Assembly (NCBI GenBank): GCA_963650135.1 | Contig: CAVJLG010000036.1 | Coordinates: 1-61,039 of the forward strand | Direction of reading: 5' to 3' | From: HGM13006 sp963650135 | Lineage (GTDB): Bacteria; Bacillota; Clostridia; Oscillospirales; Oscillospiraceae | DNA: 61,039 nucleotides | Shown here: positions 1 to 8,775 of the stretch, piece by piece | Numbering within the stretch: the stretch's first letter is position 1 | How the letters are laid out: the number at the start of each line of letters is the position of its first letter | The notes under the pieces: generated by a model | The model's database searches: none | Seen by the model: the letters and a program-made list of their open reading frames with translations, nothing else | Told to the model about the DNA's origin: nothing | Position numbers and translations under genes: made by a program

Positions 1-274
1 TCAACTTTTTTGTCTATTTCCCCGTATCCCATGGCAATATTCACAAACACCGGGGAATTTCCCGGCAATTTCCCGATTCATTTTTGTGCAATGTGTCTTG
101 AAACGTTCAATTTTTAGCCTGCTAATTAACGATCCTTTTGGATTATTTTCCGTCAAAATTCGAACTTTTTCTCATTTTTTCGTAAATCTGACCAACTTCT
201 AATTCTGCTATCATTCTATGAAAAACGGACGCAGCTTAGAACATTTCGCCCAAACCGCGCCCGAAAAAATTTTT
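1..274. other. AT-rich non-coding left edge
   Basis: This stretch is AT-rich and follows the 3' end of clpC in that gene's direction. I see no convincing coding region, RNA gene or GC-rich hairpin with a U-tract. There are several A/T runs near 265-285. What lies beyond the left edge cannot be seen. Confidence 0.5.
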
Positions 275-2620
275 TTATTTTTGCCCGATGCCCTCCGGTG
301 ATCCGCGGAGACACAGCGTTCGTTTCCCCTCTGCCAGGGCCTTTGCCACAGGATTGCCCAGCTCCCGCTCTAAAATCCGCTTCAGGGTCCGGACCCCATA
401 GCCGTCCCGCTGCCACCGGGCCAGGAGATACTCCACCATATCCCCCTCCAGGGTCAGGCTGCACCCTGCCCTTTGGGCCTGGGCCGTAAACTCTGCCAGC
501 AGCTTTTCCGCAATGCCCCGGCGGCTTTCCGCATCCAGGGGCGAAAATGGTACGATGGCGTCCAGCCGTCCCAGGAACTCCGGGGAAAAGCAGCGCTCCA
601 GCTCCCGGCGCAGTGCATTGTCCCGCTGATTCTCCGCCCGGCAGAAGCCCAGGGTCCCCTGCCGCCCCTGAATCGCCTCTGATCCCAGATTACAGGTCAT
701 CACCACCACGGTGTTCCGGAAGTCCACCCGCTCCCCCTCCGCATCGCTAAGAGCCCCTTCGTCCATGATTTGCAGCAGCAGACCCCGGACGTCGCTGTGG
801 GCTTTTTCCACCTCGTCAAACAGTACCAGAGAATAGGGCTGACTGCGCACCTTTTCCGTGAGCATACCGCCCTCCCCGTAACCGGCATAGCCAGGGGGGG
901 CACCAATTAACGTCGCGGTGCCGTTTTTTTCACTGAGCTCCGTCATATCCAGTCGAATCAGCGCGTCCTTTCTTCCATAGAGCTCCCGGGCCAGCGCCCG
1001 GCACAGCTCCGTCTTTCCCACACCGGTAGGCCCCGCAAATAAAAAGCACCCCAGGGGCCGCCGCTCCTCCCGCAGGCCCAATCGGCTGCGCAATAGGGTT
1101 TCCGCCACGGTTCTGACGGCTTCCTCCTGCCCCAGGATCTGCTTGCTCAGCCGCTCCTTTAAGGTTATCAAACTGTCGTCAGCGGTTTCCAGCAGCTCTG
1201 CCACCGGGATTCCCGTCTCCCGGGCGATGATCCCCGCAATATGCTGCCGGTCCACCACCAATGCCCCCTTGCCCCGGAACCGCTGGGTGATCTCCTGGCC
1301 CAGCTGCCCCAGCTGATCCCGCAGCTGGGCCGCCTTTTCATACTGTCCCTGCTGGGCGGCATCGTGCATGTGCTGCTCCAGCTGCCGCCGCTTCCGGCGA
1401 TCCTGGCCCGTCACCCGCTGCTCCAGCCCCAGCCGTACCATGGCCGCCGCCTCGTCCATCACGTCCACTGCCTTATCCGGCCAGCATTTCTGGGGCAGAT
1501 ACCGCCCGGACATGGTAACCGCCGCCGCAATGGCCCCGTCGGTATAGCACACCTGGTGAAACTTCTGAAATTCCCCCTGGAGCCCCCGAAGAATCTCCAT
1601 GGTTTCCTCCTCCGAAGGCTCCGGCACCTCCACCTGGGAAAAACGGCGGCTGAGGGCAGCATCCCGGAGGATATACTTTCGGTATTCCTTCCCGGTGGTG
1701 GCACCGATCATCTGGATTTCGCCCCGGCCCAAAGCAGGCTTTAAGATGTTCGCCGCATCCACCGCCCCCTCTGCGGAACCGGCCCCCACCATGGTATGCA
1801 TTTCGTCCACAAACAGAATGATATTCCCCGCCCGGGTCACCTCGTCGAGGATATCCCGCAGCCGCTCTTCAAATTCGCCCCGGTATTTGGTGCCCGCCAC
1901 CAGCGAGGACATATACAGCGCCACCACCCGCTTTTCCCGCAGGGCATCGGGCACCTCGCCCCGGATGATCTCCTGGGCCAGTTTTTCCGCCAATGCCGTT
2001 TTCCCCACCCCGGGCTTTCCCACCAGGGCAATGTTGTTCTTGGTCTTCCGGCAGAGAATCTGCACCATCTGCTCCACCTGGGTTTCCCGGCCAATCACCG
2101 GCATGCAGCCCCCATCCGCCGCCTTCTGGGTTAAATCCTGGCTGAATCGGTCCAGCAGCTTTGTCACCATTGTATTTCCTCCCGCTATCTTCTTTCGGCT
2201 CAGCTCCAGCGCCCCGGTAAACAGCCGGTCCTGGTCCGCATTCAGCATTCTGAGAATACTGCCGCCCTCGCTGCCGGTCACCCGCAGAATTCCCAGCAGC
2301 AGATGCACCGGCTCCACCTGCCCGGCGCCCAGGCGTTCTGCATCCATGGCCGCCGCACAGACGCACCGCCGGGCCTCCTCCGTCAGTCCCTGCTGACCGC
2401 CGCATCCGGGGTTGCCCTGGCCCCAGCGCTCCTGGGTAGCCCGCAGAATCCGTTCCGTCTGGGCCCCCTCCCGGCACAGGAGCCCGCCGGTTCCCTGGTC
2501 ATGGGATACCCCTGCCAGCAGATGCCCGCTGCCAACACCGCTGTGCCCCAGCAGCGCCGCCGTACTCTCCGCCCATTTCAGCGCCGTGATTCCGGCGGGT
2601 GAGAACCGATTCTGCCCCAT
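275..2620 (-). CDS. clpC: ClpC/ClpA-type AAA+ unfoldase, ATPase subunit of Clp protease
   Basis: Hexameric ATP-driven unfoldase that feeds substrates to ClpP in the cytoplasm; 781 residues from the chosen start. Order: degenerate Clp N-terminal repeats (about 1-145); first AAA+ module with Walker A GKPGVGKT (about 205) and Walker B ILFVDE; a UVR-like coiled middle region (about 410-440); second AAA+ module with GPTGVGKTE and LVLFDE. A short TLGF segment in the second module matches the LGF tripeptide that binds ClpP, so it is probably a protease partner rather than a ClpB-type disaggregase. The start at 2620 has AGGAGGG six bases upstream; an in-frame ATG at 2653 lacks a comparable site. No ctsR, mcsA or mcsB lies on the visible side, unlike the Bacillus clpC operon. 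Confidence 0.93.
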   Translation of the reverse strand: MGQNRFSPAGITALKWAESTAALLGHSGVGSGHLLAGVSHDQGTGGLLCREGAQTERILRATQERWGQGNPGCGGQQGLTEEARRCVCAAAMDAERLGAGQVEPVHLLLGILRVTGSEGGSILRMLNADQDRLFTGALELSRKKIAGGNTMVTKLLDRFSQDLTQKAADGGCMPVIGRETQVEQMVQILCRKTKNNIALVGKPGVGKTALAEKLAQEIIRGEVPDALREKRVVALYMSSLVAGTKYRGEFEERLRDILDEVTRAGNIILFVDEMHTMVGAGSAEGAVDAANILKPALGRGEIQMIGATTGKEYRKYILRDAALSRRFSQVEVPEPSEEETMEILRGLQGEFQKFHQVCYTDGAIAAAVTMSGRYLPQKCWPDKAVDVMDEAAAMVRLGLEQRVTGQDRRKRRQLEQHMHDAAQQGQYEKAAQLRDQLGQLGQEITQRFRGKGALVVDRQHIAGIIARETGIPVAELLETADDSLITLKERLSKQILGQEEAVRTVAETLLRSRLGLREERRPLGCFLFAGPTGVGKTELCRALARELYGRKDALIRLDMTELSEKNGTATLIGAPPGYAGYGEGGMLTEKVRSQPYSLVLFDEVEKAHSDVRGLLLQIMDEGALSDAEGERVDFRNTVVVMTCNLGSEAIQGRQGTLGFCRAENQRDNALRRELERCFSPEFLGRLDAIVPFSPLDAESRRGIAEKLLAEFTAQAQRAGCSLTLEGDMVEYLLARWQRDGYGVRTLKRILERELGNPVAKALAEGKRTLCLRGSPEGIGQK

Positions 2621-2711
2621 GCGTATCCCTCCTTGCCTCTTCATCCTGTCCAAATCCCGGCGCTTTCAAACATTTGTCACAGGAAAAGCGAAAAATCACA
2701 CCAGAAAAGAT

Positions 2712-2739
2712 TTGCTTTTTCCGAAATCCGTGTTACAAT
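2712..2739 (+). promoter_or_regulatory. Sigma-A type promoter of the ferredoxin gene
   Basis: TTGCTT (2712-2717), a 16-base spacer, then TACAAT (2734-2739). It sits about 65 bases before the ferredoxin start, with GGAGG at 2791-2795. Confidence 0.6.
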
Positions 2740-2804
2740 GAAGGAAATTAGGCGGTGCCGCAGCAATGCGGGATTGCCCAAGACCATAAATGGAGGTGTA
2801 CCAA

Positions 2805-2975
2805 ATGGCATATCAGATTAACGGCGACTGCATTTCCTGCGGTCTTTGCGCCAGCAACTGTCCTGTAGAGGCAATTGCCGCCGGTGACGAGCATTACGAG
2901 ATCAACGCCGACGCTTGCATCGACTGCGGCACCTGCGCTGACAACTGTCCTGTAGAAGCAATCGCTCAGGCTTGA
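2805..2975 (+). CDS. 2[4Fe-4S] ferredoxin, clostridial type
   Basis: Small cytoplasmic electron carrier of 56 residues, the usual size of clostridial ferredoxins. Two near-identical halves each carry CxxCxxCxxxCP: CISCGLCASNCP near residues 9-20 and CIDCGTCADNCP near 38-49. Each cluster takes three cysteines from one motif and one from the other. Such proteins pass low-potential electrons between pyruvate:ferredoxin oxidoreductase, hydrogenase and Rnf-type complexes in anaerobes. The start at 2805 is set by GGAGG at 2791-2795 and a MAYxI opening typical of the family. It is monocistronic, with its own promoter and a downstream hairpin. Confidence 0.96.
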   Translation: MAYQINGDCISCGLCASNCPVEAIAAGDEHYEINADACIDCGTCADNCPVEAIAQA

Positions 2976-2988
2976 TGTACCTAACCAC

Positions 2989-3023
2989 AAATGGGCGCCG
3001 CTAACTTGGCGGTGCCCATTTCC
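2989..3023 (+). terminator. Hairpin after the ferredoxin gene
   Basis: AAATGGGC-GCCG pairs with CGG-TGCCCATTT around a short loop, 14 bases after the ferredoxin stop. The T-run behind it is short and interrupted, so it may be a leaky terminator that lets some transcription reach the methyltransferase gene. Confidence 0.6.
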
Positions 3024-3048
3024 TTTGCCTCTGGAAAGGAGCTGCTCC

Positions 3049-3759
3049 ATGCCCGAAACCCTTTGGGACGGCGGTCCCATCCTCCACCAGGCCCCGGGGG
3101 TGTTCCCCATGGGCACCGATTCCATTCTGCTGGCGGACTTCTCCCATCCCGGAAAGCGGGACCGGATTCTGGATCTGGGCACCGGCTCGGGAATTCTGCC
3201 GGTACTGCTGCTGAGTATGCGCCCCGACGCCACCGCCTCCGCCGTGGAGCTCAGCCCCGACGCCTGCGCGCTGGCCCAACAGAATTTTCAATGCAACGGC
3301 CTTTCTGACCGGGTTCGTCTCATTCCCGGGGATCTCCGGCAGCATCGGGACTTCATTCCCGCAGGGGCCTTTGATCTCACCGTGTCCAATCCCCCGTATT
3401 TTGAAACCGGCACCGGCTATGACGCCTCCTTCGGTTTAAAGGACGCCCGGGGGGATGGCAGCTGCACGTTGGAGGATCTATGCACCGCAGCAAGCTGGGC
3501 CACCCGATGGGGCGGTCGGTTTTGCGTGGTATTTCGTCCGGAGCGGCTTTGCAGTCTGTTCGTGGCCCTGAAACAGGCCGGATTCGAGCCAAAGCGGCTG
3601 CGCCCGGTCCATCATCACCCCAATGCGCCGGTGAATCTCATTCTGGTGGAAGCACGGCGGGGCGGAAGTCCCGGACTGCGCTGGGAAAACGACCTCTATC
3701 TCTACACCCCGGAGGGCAGCGAATCCCCGGAGCTGCGCCAAATCTACCGCCGAAGCTGA
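3049..3759 (+). CDS. tRNA1(Val) (adenine37-N6)-methyltransferase-like protein (TrmN6/YfiC family)
   Basis: Class I SAM-dependent N6-adenine methyltransferase, 236 residues. Visible motifs are motif I LDLGTGSGILPVLLL (about 43-57), an acidic residue after the next strand (AVELS), and the catalytic SNPPYF tetrad of N6-adenine enzymes (about 115). E. coli YfiC, the family reference, modifies A37 of tRNA1(Val); the exact tRNA target here is inferred. The start at 3049 follows AAGGAG at 3035-3040. It is 27 bases upstream of rsmI, so both RNA methyltransferases are probably co-transcribed, a pairing common in Firmicutes. Confidence 0.85.
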   Translation: MPETLWDGGPILHQAPGVFPMGTDSILLADFSHPGKRDRILDLGTGSGILPVLLLSMRPDATASAVELSPDACALAQQNFQCNGLSDRVRLIPGDLRQHRDFIPAGAFDLTVSNPPYFETGTGYDASFGLKDARGDGSCTLEDLCTAASWATRWGGRFCVVFRPERLCSLFVALKQAGFEPKRLRPVHHHPNAPVNLILVEARRGGSPGLRWENDLYLYTPEGSESPELRQIYRRS

Positions 3760-3786
3760 TTTTCATCTCATCAAAAGGAGAACGTT

Positions 3787-4626
3787 ATGTCTGGTATGCT
3801 CATTCTTGTGCCCACCCCCATCGGGAATTTGGGCGATATCTCTCCCCGGGCCGCCGAGGCTCTGGAGCAGGCGGATTTCATTGCCGCCGAAGACACCCGG
3901 GTATCCATTAAGCTGCTGAACCATCTGGGGCTCAAAAAGCAGCTCATTAGCTATCACGAGCACAATAAGCTGGAAAGCGGCCCCCATATTCTCTCCCGGC
4001 TGCAAGGCGGCGAATCCTGCGCCCTGGTGACCGATGCTGGCACCCCCGCCATTTCCGACCCCGGCGAGGACCTGGTGCAGCTGTGCCGGGAAAACGGAGT
4101 GCCTGTGACCGCCATTCCCGGGCCCTGCGCCGCCATCACCGCCCTGGCCATGTCCGGGCTGCCCACGGGCCGCTTTACCTTCGAGGGCTTTTTATCGGTG
4201 AACAAGCGCTCTCGCCGGGAGCATCTCCAGTCCCTTCTGGAGGAAACCCGCACCATGATCTTCTACGAGGCCCCCCACAAGCTTCTCACCACCCTGGGGG
4301 ATATGCAGGAGGCATTCGGCCCCGACCGCCCCATCTGCCTGTGCCGGGAACTCACCAAGCTCCATGAGGAAGCGGTAAAAACCACCATCGGTCAGGCCCT
4401 GGCCCATTACCAGGAAAACAGCCCCCGGGGCGAATACGTCCTGATTGTGGGCGGCGCTGCCCCCAAGGTGCAGGAGGCCCCCTCCATGGACGACTGCATC
4501 GCCCGGGTCAACGCGCTCCGGGAAGCGGGCCTTTCCATGAAGGACGCGGTGAAGCAGGTAAGCAAGGACTGCGGCATCCCCAGGAACACCCTTTACGACG
4601 CTGTACTTCAATCAAACAACTCCTAG
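3787..4626 (+). CDS. rsmI: 16S rRNA (cytidine1402-2'-O)-methyltransferase
   Basis: Transfers a methyl group to the 2'-OH of C1402 in the decoding centre of 16S rRNA. The 279-residue protein has the tetrapyrrole-methylase fold. Recognisable segments are VPTPIGNLGDIS at the N-terminus, AEDTR, SYHEHN, VTDAGTPAISDPG and the SAM-binding GPCAAITALAMSGL, all typical of RsmI (formerly YraL). The start at 3787 has AAAAGGAG seven bases upstream. It ends at a bidirectional terminator shared with abrB, which is transcribed toward it. Confidence 0.95.
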   Translation: MSGMLILVPTPIGNLGDISPRAAEALEQADFIAAEDTRVSIKLLNHLGLKKQLISYHEHNKLESGPHILSRLQGGESCALVTDAGTPAISDPGEDLVQLCRENGVPVTAIPGPCAAITALAMSGLPTGRFTFEGFLSVNKRSRREHLQSLLEETRTMIFYEAPHKLLTTLGDMQEAFGPDRPICLCRELTKLHEEAVKTTIGQALAHYQENSPRGEYVLIVGGAAPKVQEAPSMDDCIARVNALREAGLSMKDAVKQVSKDCGIPRNTLYDAVLQSNNS

Positions 4627-4665
4627 AATTTTTATAAAAAATACAAATCCATAACGACGCGCAAA

Positions 4666-4698
4666 AATCCCCACAGCCAAGGAAAGGCTGTGGGGATT
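4666..4698. terminator. Bidirectional terminator between rsmI and abrB
   Basis: A 13-bp perfect stem (AATCCCCACAGCC paired with GGCTGTGGGGATT) with a 7-base loop, T-rich on both sides, lies between two convergent genes. Confidence 0.85.
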
Positions 4699-4715
4699 CT
4701 TTTGTGATGTAACGC

Positions 4716-4958
4716 TTAGATCTTTTTCATTTCGTCCAGGCAGGTTCTGCAAATGTTGCGGCCCTTATAGTTGACAACATCCTTTGCGTCGCCGCAGAAA
4801 ATGCAGGCAGGCTCATACTTCTTGAGAATAATTGTGGAGCCCTCTACATAGATTTCCAGAGAATCACGCTCTGCAATCTCCAGGGTACGGCGAAGCTCGA
4901 TGGGCAGAACAATGCGTCCCAGCTCGTCAACTTTTCTTACAATACCGGTTGATTTCAT
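4716..4958 (-). CDS. abrB: AbrB-family transition-state regulator with a C-terminal zinc-ribbon-like tail
   Basis: DNA-binding regulator of 80 residues. The first 50 or so match Bacillus AbrB/SpoVT swapped-hairpin domains very closely (STGIVRKVDELGRIVLPIE, then LEIYVEGSTIILKKY). The Bacillus AbrB C-terminal multimerisation domain is replaced by a short segment with two CxxC pairs (CIFC about 53-56, CRTC about 71-74), probably a zinc knuckle. Bacillus AbrB represses post-exponential genes; targets here are unknown. It has its own near-consensus promoter just upstream. Confidence 0.9.
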   Translation of the reverse strand: MKSTGIVRKVDELGRIVLPIELRRTLEIAERDSLEIYVEGSTIILKKYEPACIFCGDAKDVVNYKGRNICRTCLDEMKKI

Positions 4959-5007
4959 AATTTACTGTCTCCTTTTCCATAACCGTGAGCCTAGCGCTCT
5001 TAGGGAT

Positions 5008-5036
5008 ATTATAGGAATCCCTCGATTTTTTGTCAA
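5008..5036 (-). promoter_or_regulatory. Near-consensus sigma-A promoter of abrB
   Basis: On the minus strand TTGACA (5031-5036), a 17-base spacer and TATAAT (5008-5013). The start of transcription would fall about 45 bases before the abrB ATG. Confidence 0.8.
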
Positions 5037-5141
5037 TAGTTTCTACAAAAATTTCGCTAATATTTGTTATTTTCACAATTCAACCCCACAAAATTTGTTA
5101 ATGTTTGCTTTTATTTTCAATGAATGAGAGGATGTGACGCA

Positions 5142-5714
5142 ATGGCCTTATCCTATCTCTGGGCCGCAATGGTGCTGATTTCGATGCTCTCCGGCCTACT
5201 TCTGGGGCGCATGGATGCAGTCTCTTCCGCTGCCGGTCAAGGGGCCCAGAGTGCCATTGAGACGGCGCTGCTGCTGGCCGGGCCCCTCTGCCTCTGGTGC
5301 GGCGTAGGCGAGCTGATGCAGCGCACAGGGCTTCGGGACAAGCTTGGTCGGCTGCTTCGTCCGCTTTTGGGCAGACTGTTTCCCGGCCTCAAGGAACATT
5401 CATCCGGCTTCTCGGCCCTGTGCGCCAATGTTACGGCCAATTTGCTGGGTCTGGGCAACGCCGCCACCCCCATGGGCATCGCCGCCTGCCGGTCCATGAA
5501 CGACGGCACCGGCAATCCCACCCGGGAGCAATGCCGTCTGGTGGTGATGAACACCGCCTCCATTCAGCTGCTCCCCACCACCGTTGCCGCCCTGCGCGCC
5601 GGATTGGGCTGCGCTGCTCCGCTGGATATTCTCCCGGCGGTGCTGCTCAGCTCCCTGTGCTCGGTTTCTGCGGGGCTCCTGGCCTGCCGGGTGCTGGAGG
5701 GGCGGCATAAATGA
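5142..5714 (+). CDS. spmA: Spore maturation protein A, nucleoside-recognition (Gate) domain membrane protein
   Basis: Integral membrane protein of 190 residues needed, with SpmB, for spore core dehydration in Bacillus. It has several hydrophobic helices and the characteristic NVTANLLGLGNAATPMGI segment (about 95-115) of the nucleoside-recognition domain. I chose the start at 5142 because GAGAGGA lies nine bases before it; an ATG at 5124 has no such site. It overlaps spmB by four bases (ATGA), so the two are translationally coupled. A forespore-type promoter is expected, but I could not identify one with confidence. Confidence 0.9.
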   Translation: MALSYLWAAMVLISMLSGLLLGRMDAVSSAAGQGAQSAIETALLLAGPLCLWCGVGELMQRTGLRDKLGRLLRPLLGRLFPGLKEHSSGFSALCANVTANLLGLGNAATPMGIAACRSMNDGTGNPTREQCRLVVMNTASIQLLPTTVAALRAGLGCAAPLDILPAVLLSSLCSVSAGLLACRVLEGRHK

Positions 5715-6229
5715 CTGCGGATTTGCTGATTCCCGGGATTCTGCTCCTGTGCGCCGGTGCAGGACTATACCGCAGGGAAAATATCTACGATGCATTGACC
5801 ACCGGCGCATCCCAGGGCCTTGGGCTGCTAAGAACCATTGTCCCCTCTCTGGTCATCCTGCTGTGTGCCATCGGGATGCTCCGGGCCAGCGGGTTCCTGG
5901 ACCTGCTTGGCAGCTGGCTACAGCCTTTGTGCCGGGTGCTGGGACTGCCCCCGGAGGTGCTGCCCCTGATGCTGGTTCGGCCCTTCAGCGGCAGTGCAGC
6001 CCTGGCGGTGGGCGCTGAGCTGATGACCCAATATGGCGTGGATTCGCAGATCGGACGAACCGCCGCTGTGATGCTGGGCTCCTCGGAAACCACATTCTAC
6101 ACCATCACCGTCTACTTTGGCGCGTCGGGCCTGAAGCGCACCCGCAACGCCATTCCCGCCGCCCTGATTGCCGATCTCACCGGTTTTCTCAGCGCCGCCT
6201 TTTTTACCCGACTGTTCTTCCCGGCATAA
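5711..6229 (+). CDS. spmB: Spore maturation protein B
   Basis: Partner of SpmA: a membrane protein of 172 residues with a nucleoside-recognition domain. Typical elements are RPFSGSAAL (about 90-100), SQIGRTAAVMLGSSETTFYTITVYFG (positions about 115-140), and a closing hydrophobic helix. Loss of either Spm protein in Bacillus gives wetter, less heat-resistant spores. The start overlaps the spmA stop codon. No strong terminator is visible in the 42 bases before the convergent DUF1934 gene. Confidence 0.92.
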   Translation: MTADLLIPGILLLCAGAGLYRRENIYDALTTGASQGLGLLRTIVPSLVILLCAIGMLRASGFLDLLGSWLQPLCRVLGLPPEVLPLMLVRPFSGSAALAVGAELMTQYGVDSQIGRTAAVMLGSSETTFYTITVYFGASGLKRTRNAIPAALIADLTGFLSAAFFTRLFFPA

Positions 6230-6271
6230 AAAAGGAGCCCCGGCCACCGCCGAAGCTCCAAATTTGATTCT

Positions 6272-6712
6272 TTACTGGGGCAGCGCCGCTTCCTGCCGTC
6301 GAACGTCGATCACAAAGGAATTCAGGCCCTTGACCTCTTCCTCGATTTCGATGCCATAGGAGATTTCCAAATGGCCGCCATCGGGCCCCAGCTCATTTTT
6401 CAGCCGCCGGGCCTTTACGCCGATGGTCAGCGCTCCAAATCCAACGTTATAAAGGGATACGTCCTTCTTGCCCTTTTCAAACACCATTTTAGACTGAATC
6501 GCCCCGGTGCGGACCAGCTCCACCCGTTCGCCCTTGACGGTAAAGGTGGTGGTGGTGCCCTCCATGCCGGTGGCCTCCGATTCCTCATAGGAGAGGTAAA
6601 CGGTGTCGCCCTCCATCTTCATGGTGCCCTCTGTAACCACCTGTACGGTCTGGGATTCCTCGCCGATAAACCGCTGGGTCCCCTCCACCGAGATGATAAC
6701 CGATTGTGTCAT
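6272..6712 (-). CDS. DUF1934 (YwiB-like) beta-barrel protein
   Basis: Cytoplasmic protein of 146 residues with the DUF1934 pattern: alternating beta strands, a central YLSYEE...TTTTFTVKG segment, and a late GFGALTIGVKA strand followed by an acidic ISYGIEIE stretch. The family has a calycin-like barrel and no established biochemical role. It is the last gene of the ddl-murI-DUF1934 operon, starting 3 bases after murI ends. That linkage suggests, but does not prove, a role connected with the envelope. Confidence 0.8.
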   Translation of the reverse strand: MTQSVIISVEGTQRFIGEESQTVQVVTEGTMKMEGDTVYLSYEESEATGMEGTTTTFTVKGERVELVRTGAIQSKMVFEKGKKDVSLYNVGFGALTIGVKARRLKNELGPDGGHLEISYGIEIEEEVKGLNSFVIDVRRQEAALPQ

Positions 6713-6715
6713 AAC

Positions 6716-7531
6716 TCAGTACCTTTCAATATCGATTTTTCCCACCAGCTCTTTCACCGGCTTTTCCAAAAAGGCCGACGCCATCTGTGAAAAGCCCTCG
6801 GTGGTATCGCTGACATAGTATTTATAAGCGCCCCCGGAGGCAACTCCTGAGAGCATGTCCGCCCGCTTTAGGGTTTCTGCCAGCTGGCACGCCGCTTCCT
6901 TGCCGGAGTTCACCAACGTCACCTCAGGGCCCATAAACTCTGTGATGACATCCCACAGCAGCGGATAATGGGTGCAGCCCAGCACCAGGGTATCGCAGCA
7001 CCAGTCCTTCAGCGGCTGGAGATACTCCCGCACCACCTGCTCCACCACCAGGTCCCCGGGCTTCGTCCGGAAATTCTCCACCAGCGGCACCAGCAGCGGG
7101 CAGGCAATGCTCCGGACCTGGGCCCGGGGATTGATCTCCCGAATGATGCCGTCATAGGCTCTGCCCCGGATGGTGGCATTGGTCCCAATCACGCCGATGC
7201 GGTTATTTTTTGTGACCATCGCCGCCTTTTTTGCCGTGGGCCGGATGGCGCCGCAGATGGGCAGGTCATATTCCCGCTGCACCTGGGCCCCTGCCGCCGT
7301 ATCGGCTGTGTTGCAGGCAATCACAATGGCTTTGATGTCGAATTGCAGCAGGAAGTTGATGTCCTGCCGGGTATATTTCAGCACCGTTTCCGGGGATCTG
7401 CCGCCGTAGGGCACCCGGCTGGTATCGCCGAAATAGATGATATCCTCACCGGGCAGCTGGTCCATCAGCTGGCGGACCGCAGTCAATCCCCCCAGGCCCG
7501 AATCAAATACGCCAATTGGCCGCTTATCCAC
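6716..7531 (-). CDS. murI: Glutamate racemase
   Basis: Interconverts L- and D-glutamate, supplying D-Glu for peptidoglycan. 271 residues, cofactor-independent family. The two catalytic cysteines are visible: Cys73 in IACNTAD and the second in LGCTHYPLL (about 184). The N-terminus carries FDSGLGGLTAV and FGDTSRVPYG, both diagnostic. Translation starts at a GTG (7531) two bases after the ddl stop, with GGAGGG inside the end of ddl as its ribosome binding site, so ddl and murI form one unit making both D-amino-acid building blocks. Confidence 0.95.
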   Translation of the reverse strand: MDKRPIGVFDSGLGGLTAVRQLMDQLPGEDIIYFGDTSRVPYGGRSPETVLKYTRQDINFLLQFDIKAIVIACNTADTAAGAQVQREYDLPICGAIRPTAKKAAMVTKNNRIGVIGTNATIRGRAYDGIIREINPRAQVRSIACPLLVPLVENFRTKPGDLVVEQVVREYLQPLKDWCCDTLVLGCTHYPLLWDVITEFMGPEVTLVNSGKEAACQLAETLKRADMLSGVASGGAYKYYVSDTTEGFSQMASAFLEKPVKELVGKIDIERY

Positions 7532-7533
7532 GG

Positions 7534-8592
7534 TTATCCCTCCATCGCCAGGGAGATTAGCTCATCCACCAGGGTATCGTTGGGAACGCCAGCCGCCTCA
7601 AACAGCTTGGGATACATGGAGATAGACGTAAAGCCCGGGATGGTGTTGATCTCATTGAATACCACTTCCTCCCCCTCATAGGTCAGGAAGAAGTCCACGC
7701 GGCTCAGGCCCTTGCAGCCCAAGGCCTCATAGACCGTAACCGCAGCCTTCCGGAGCCGCTCTGCCGCATCCGGGGAGATGTCCGCGGGAATCTCGGTGCG
7801 GGACTCCGTGGAGATGTACTTTGCGTCATAGTCATAGAACTCCGCCCCGGCGATGACCTCGCCCACCACCGATGCAATGGGGTTCTTGTTGCCCAGTACC
7901 GCAACCTCTACCTCATGGCCGGAGATAAATTCCTCTACCAGCACCTTGTCGTCAAACTCGGCTGCCTTTTTCAGCGCGTCCTTCAGCTCTTGGGTATTTT
8001 TTACCTTGGAAACGCCCACGGAAGAGCCGGTGCCGGAGGGCTTGACGAACAGCGGATATTCCCCACCGGACTCAATGTCCCGAACCAGGCGGCCCATGTC
8101 CTCCTGAATGCTCTGCCGGCGGGCCAGATACCAGTTGGCCTGACGTACACCCGTCTCGCCCACCACCAGCTTGGTCATGGTTTTATCCATGCAGGAGGCC
8201 GAAGCGGTAACGCCGGGGCCCACGCAGGGCACGCCTGCCACCTGCATCAGTCCCTGGATGGAGCCGTCTTCGCCGTTTTCTCCATGGAGCACCGGGAAGC
8301 AGCAGTCAATGGGCACCATCTCCAGGCCCTCCGGCTTCATCAGCAGCAGGCCCTGGCCCCGGGAAGGAGACAGCGCTGCATCGCATACGCCCGGAATCTC
8401 CTGCCAGCGGTTTTCCTTGATTGCAGTATAGTCCTCAGATGGGTAGTATTTCCACTGCCCCGCTTTGGTGATGCCCACTGCATAGACATTGTATTTGGAA
8501 CGGTCAATATGGCTCAGCACAAACTCCGCAGAGCGCAGGGATACCTCGTGCTCGGGAGATACGCCGCCAAACAGGACCAAAAGATTCTTCAT
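7534..8592 (-). CDS. ddl: D-alanine--D-alanine ligase
   Basis: ATP-grasp ligase joining two D-Ala for peptidoglycan, 352 residues. Visible motifs: LFGGVSPEHEVSL at the N-terminus, HGENGEDGSIQG, the ATP-binding VKPSGTGSSVGVSKV, FYDYDAKY in the omega loop, and FNEINTIPGFTSISMYPK near the C-terminus. The tyrosine in FYDYDAKY is the residue found in D-Ala-D-Ala rather than D-Ala-D-lactate ligases, so no intrinsic vancomycin resistance is suggested. The start at 8592 follows AGGTGG; an upstream in-frame ATG at 8694 lies before the promoter and is unlikely. Confidence 0.95.
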   Translation of the reverse strand: MKNLLVLFGGVSPEHEVSLRSAEFVLSHIDRSKYNVYAVGITKAGQWKYYPSEDYTAIKENRWQEIPGVCDAALSPSRGQGLLLMKPEGLEMVPIDCCFPVLHGENGEDGSIQGLMQVAGVPCVGPGVTASASCMDKTMTKLVVGETGVRQANWYLARRQSIQEDMGRLVRDIESGGEYPLFVKPSGTGSSVGVSKVKNTQELKDALKKAAEFDDKVLVEEFISGHEVEVAVLGNKNPIASVVGEVIAGAEFYDYDAKYISTESRTEIPADISPDAAERLRKAAVTVYEALGCKGLSRVDFFLTYEGEEVVFNEINTIPGFTSISMYPKLFEAAGVPNDTLVDELISLAMEG

Positions 8593-8636
8593 GATTTCCA
8601 CCTCATACATTGAACGATATACTTGACTATCCTTAT

Positions 8637-8665
8637 ATAATATGATAAAACGGGATATAAAACAA
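8637..8665 (-). promoter_or_regulatory. Promoter of the ddl-murI operon
   Basis: Minus strand TTGTTT (8660-8665), a 17-base spacer and TATTAT (8637-8642). It lies 45 bases before the ddl ATG in an AT-rich divergent region. Confidence 0.6.
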
Positions 8666-8775
8666 GGGGTTATCTCCATTTTTCCCGGAAACACATGAAT
8701 TTCCCGTAAACTCTTTCCGAATCAGTGGAAATTCTGCCCCGAACCGTATATAATGAAGAAAAGGAGGGATGCGCC

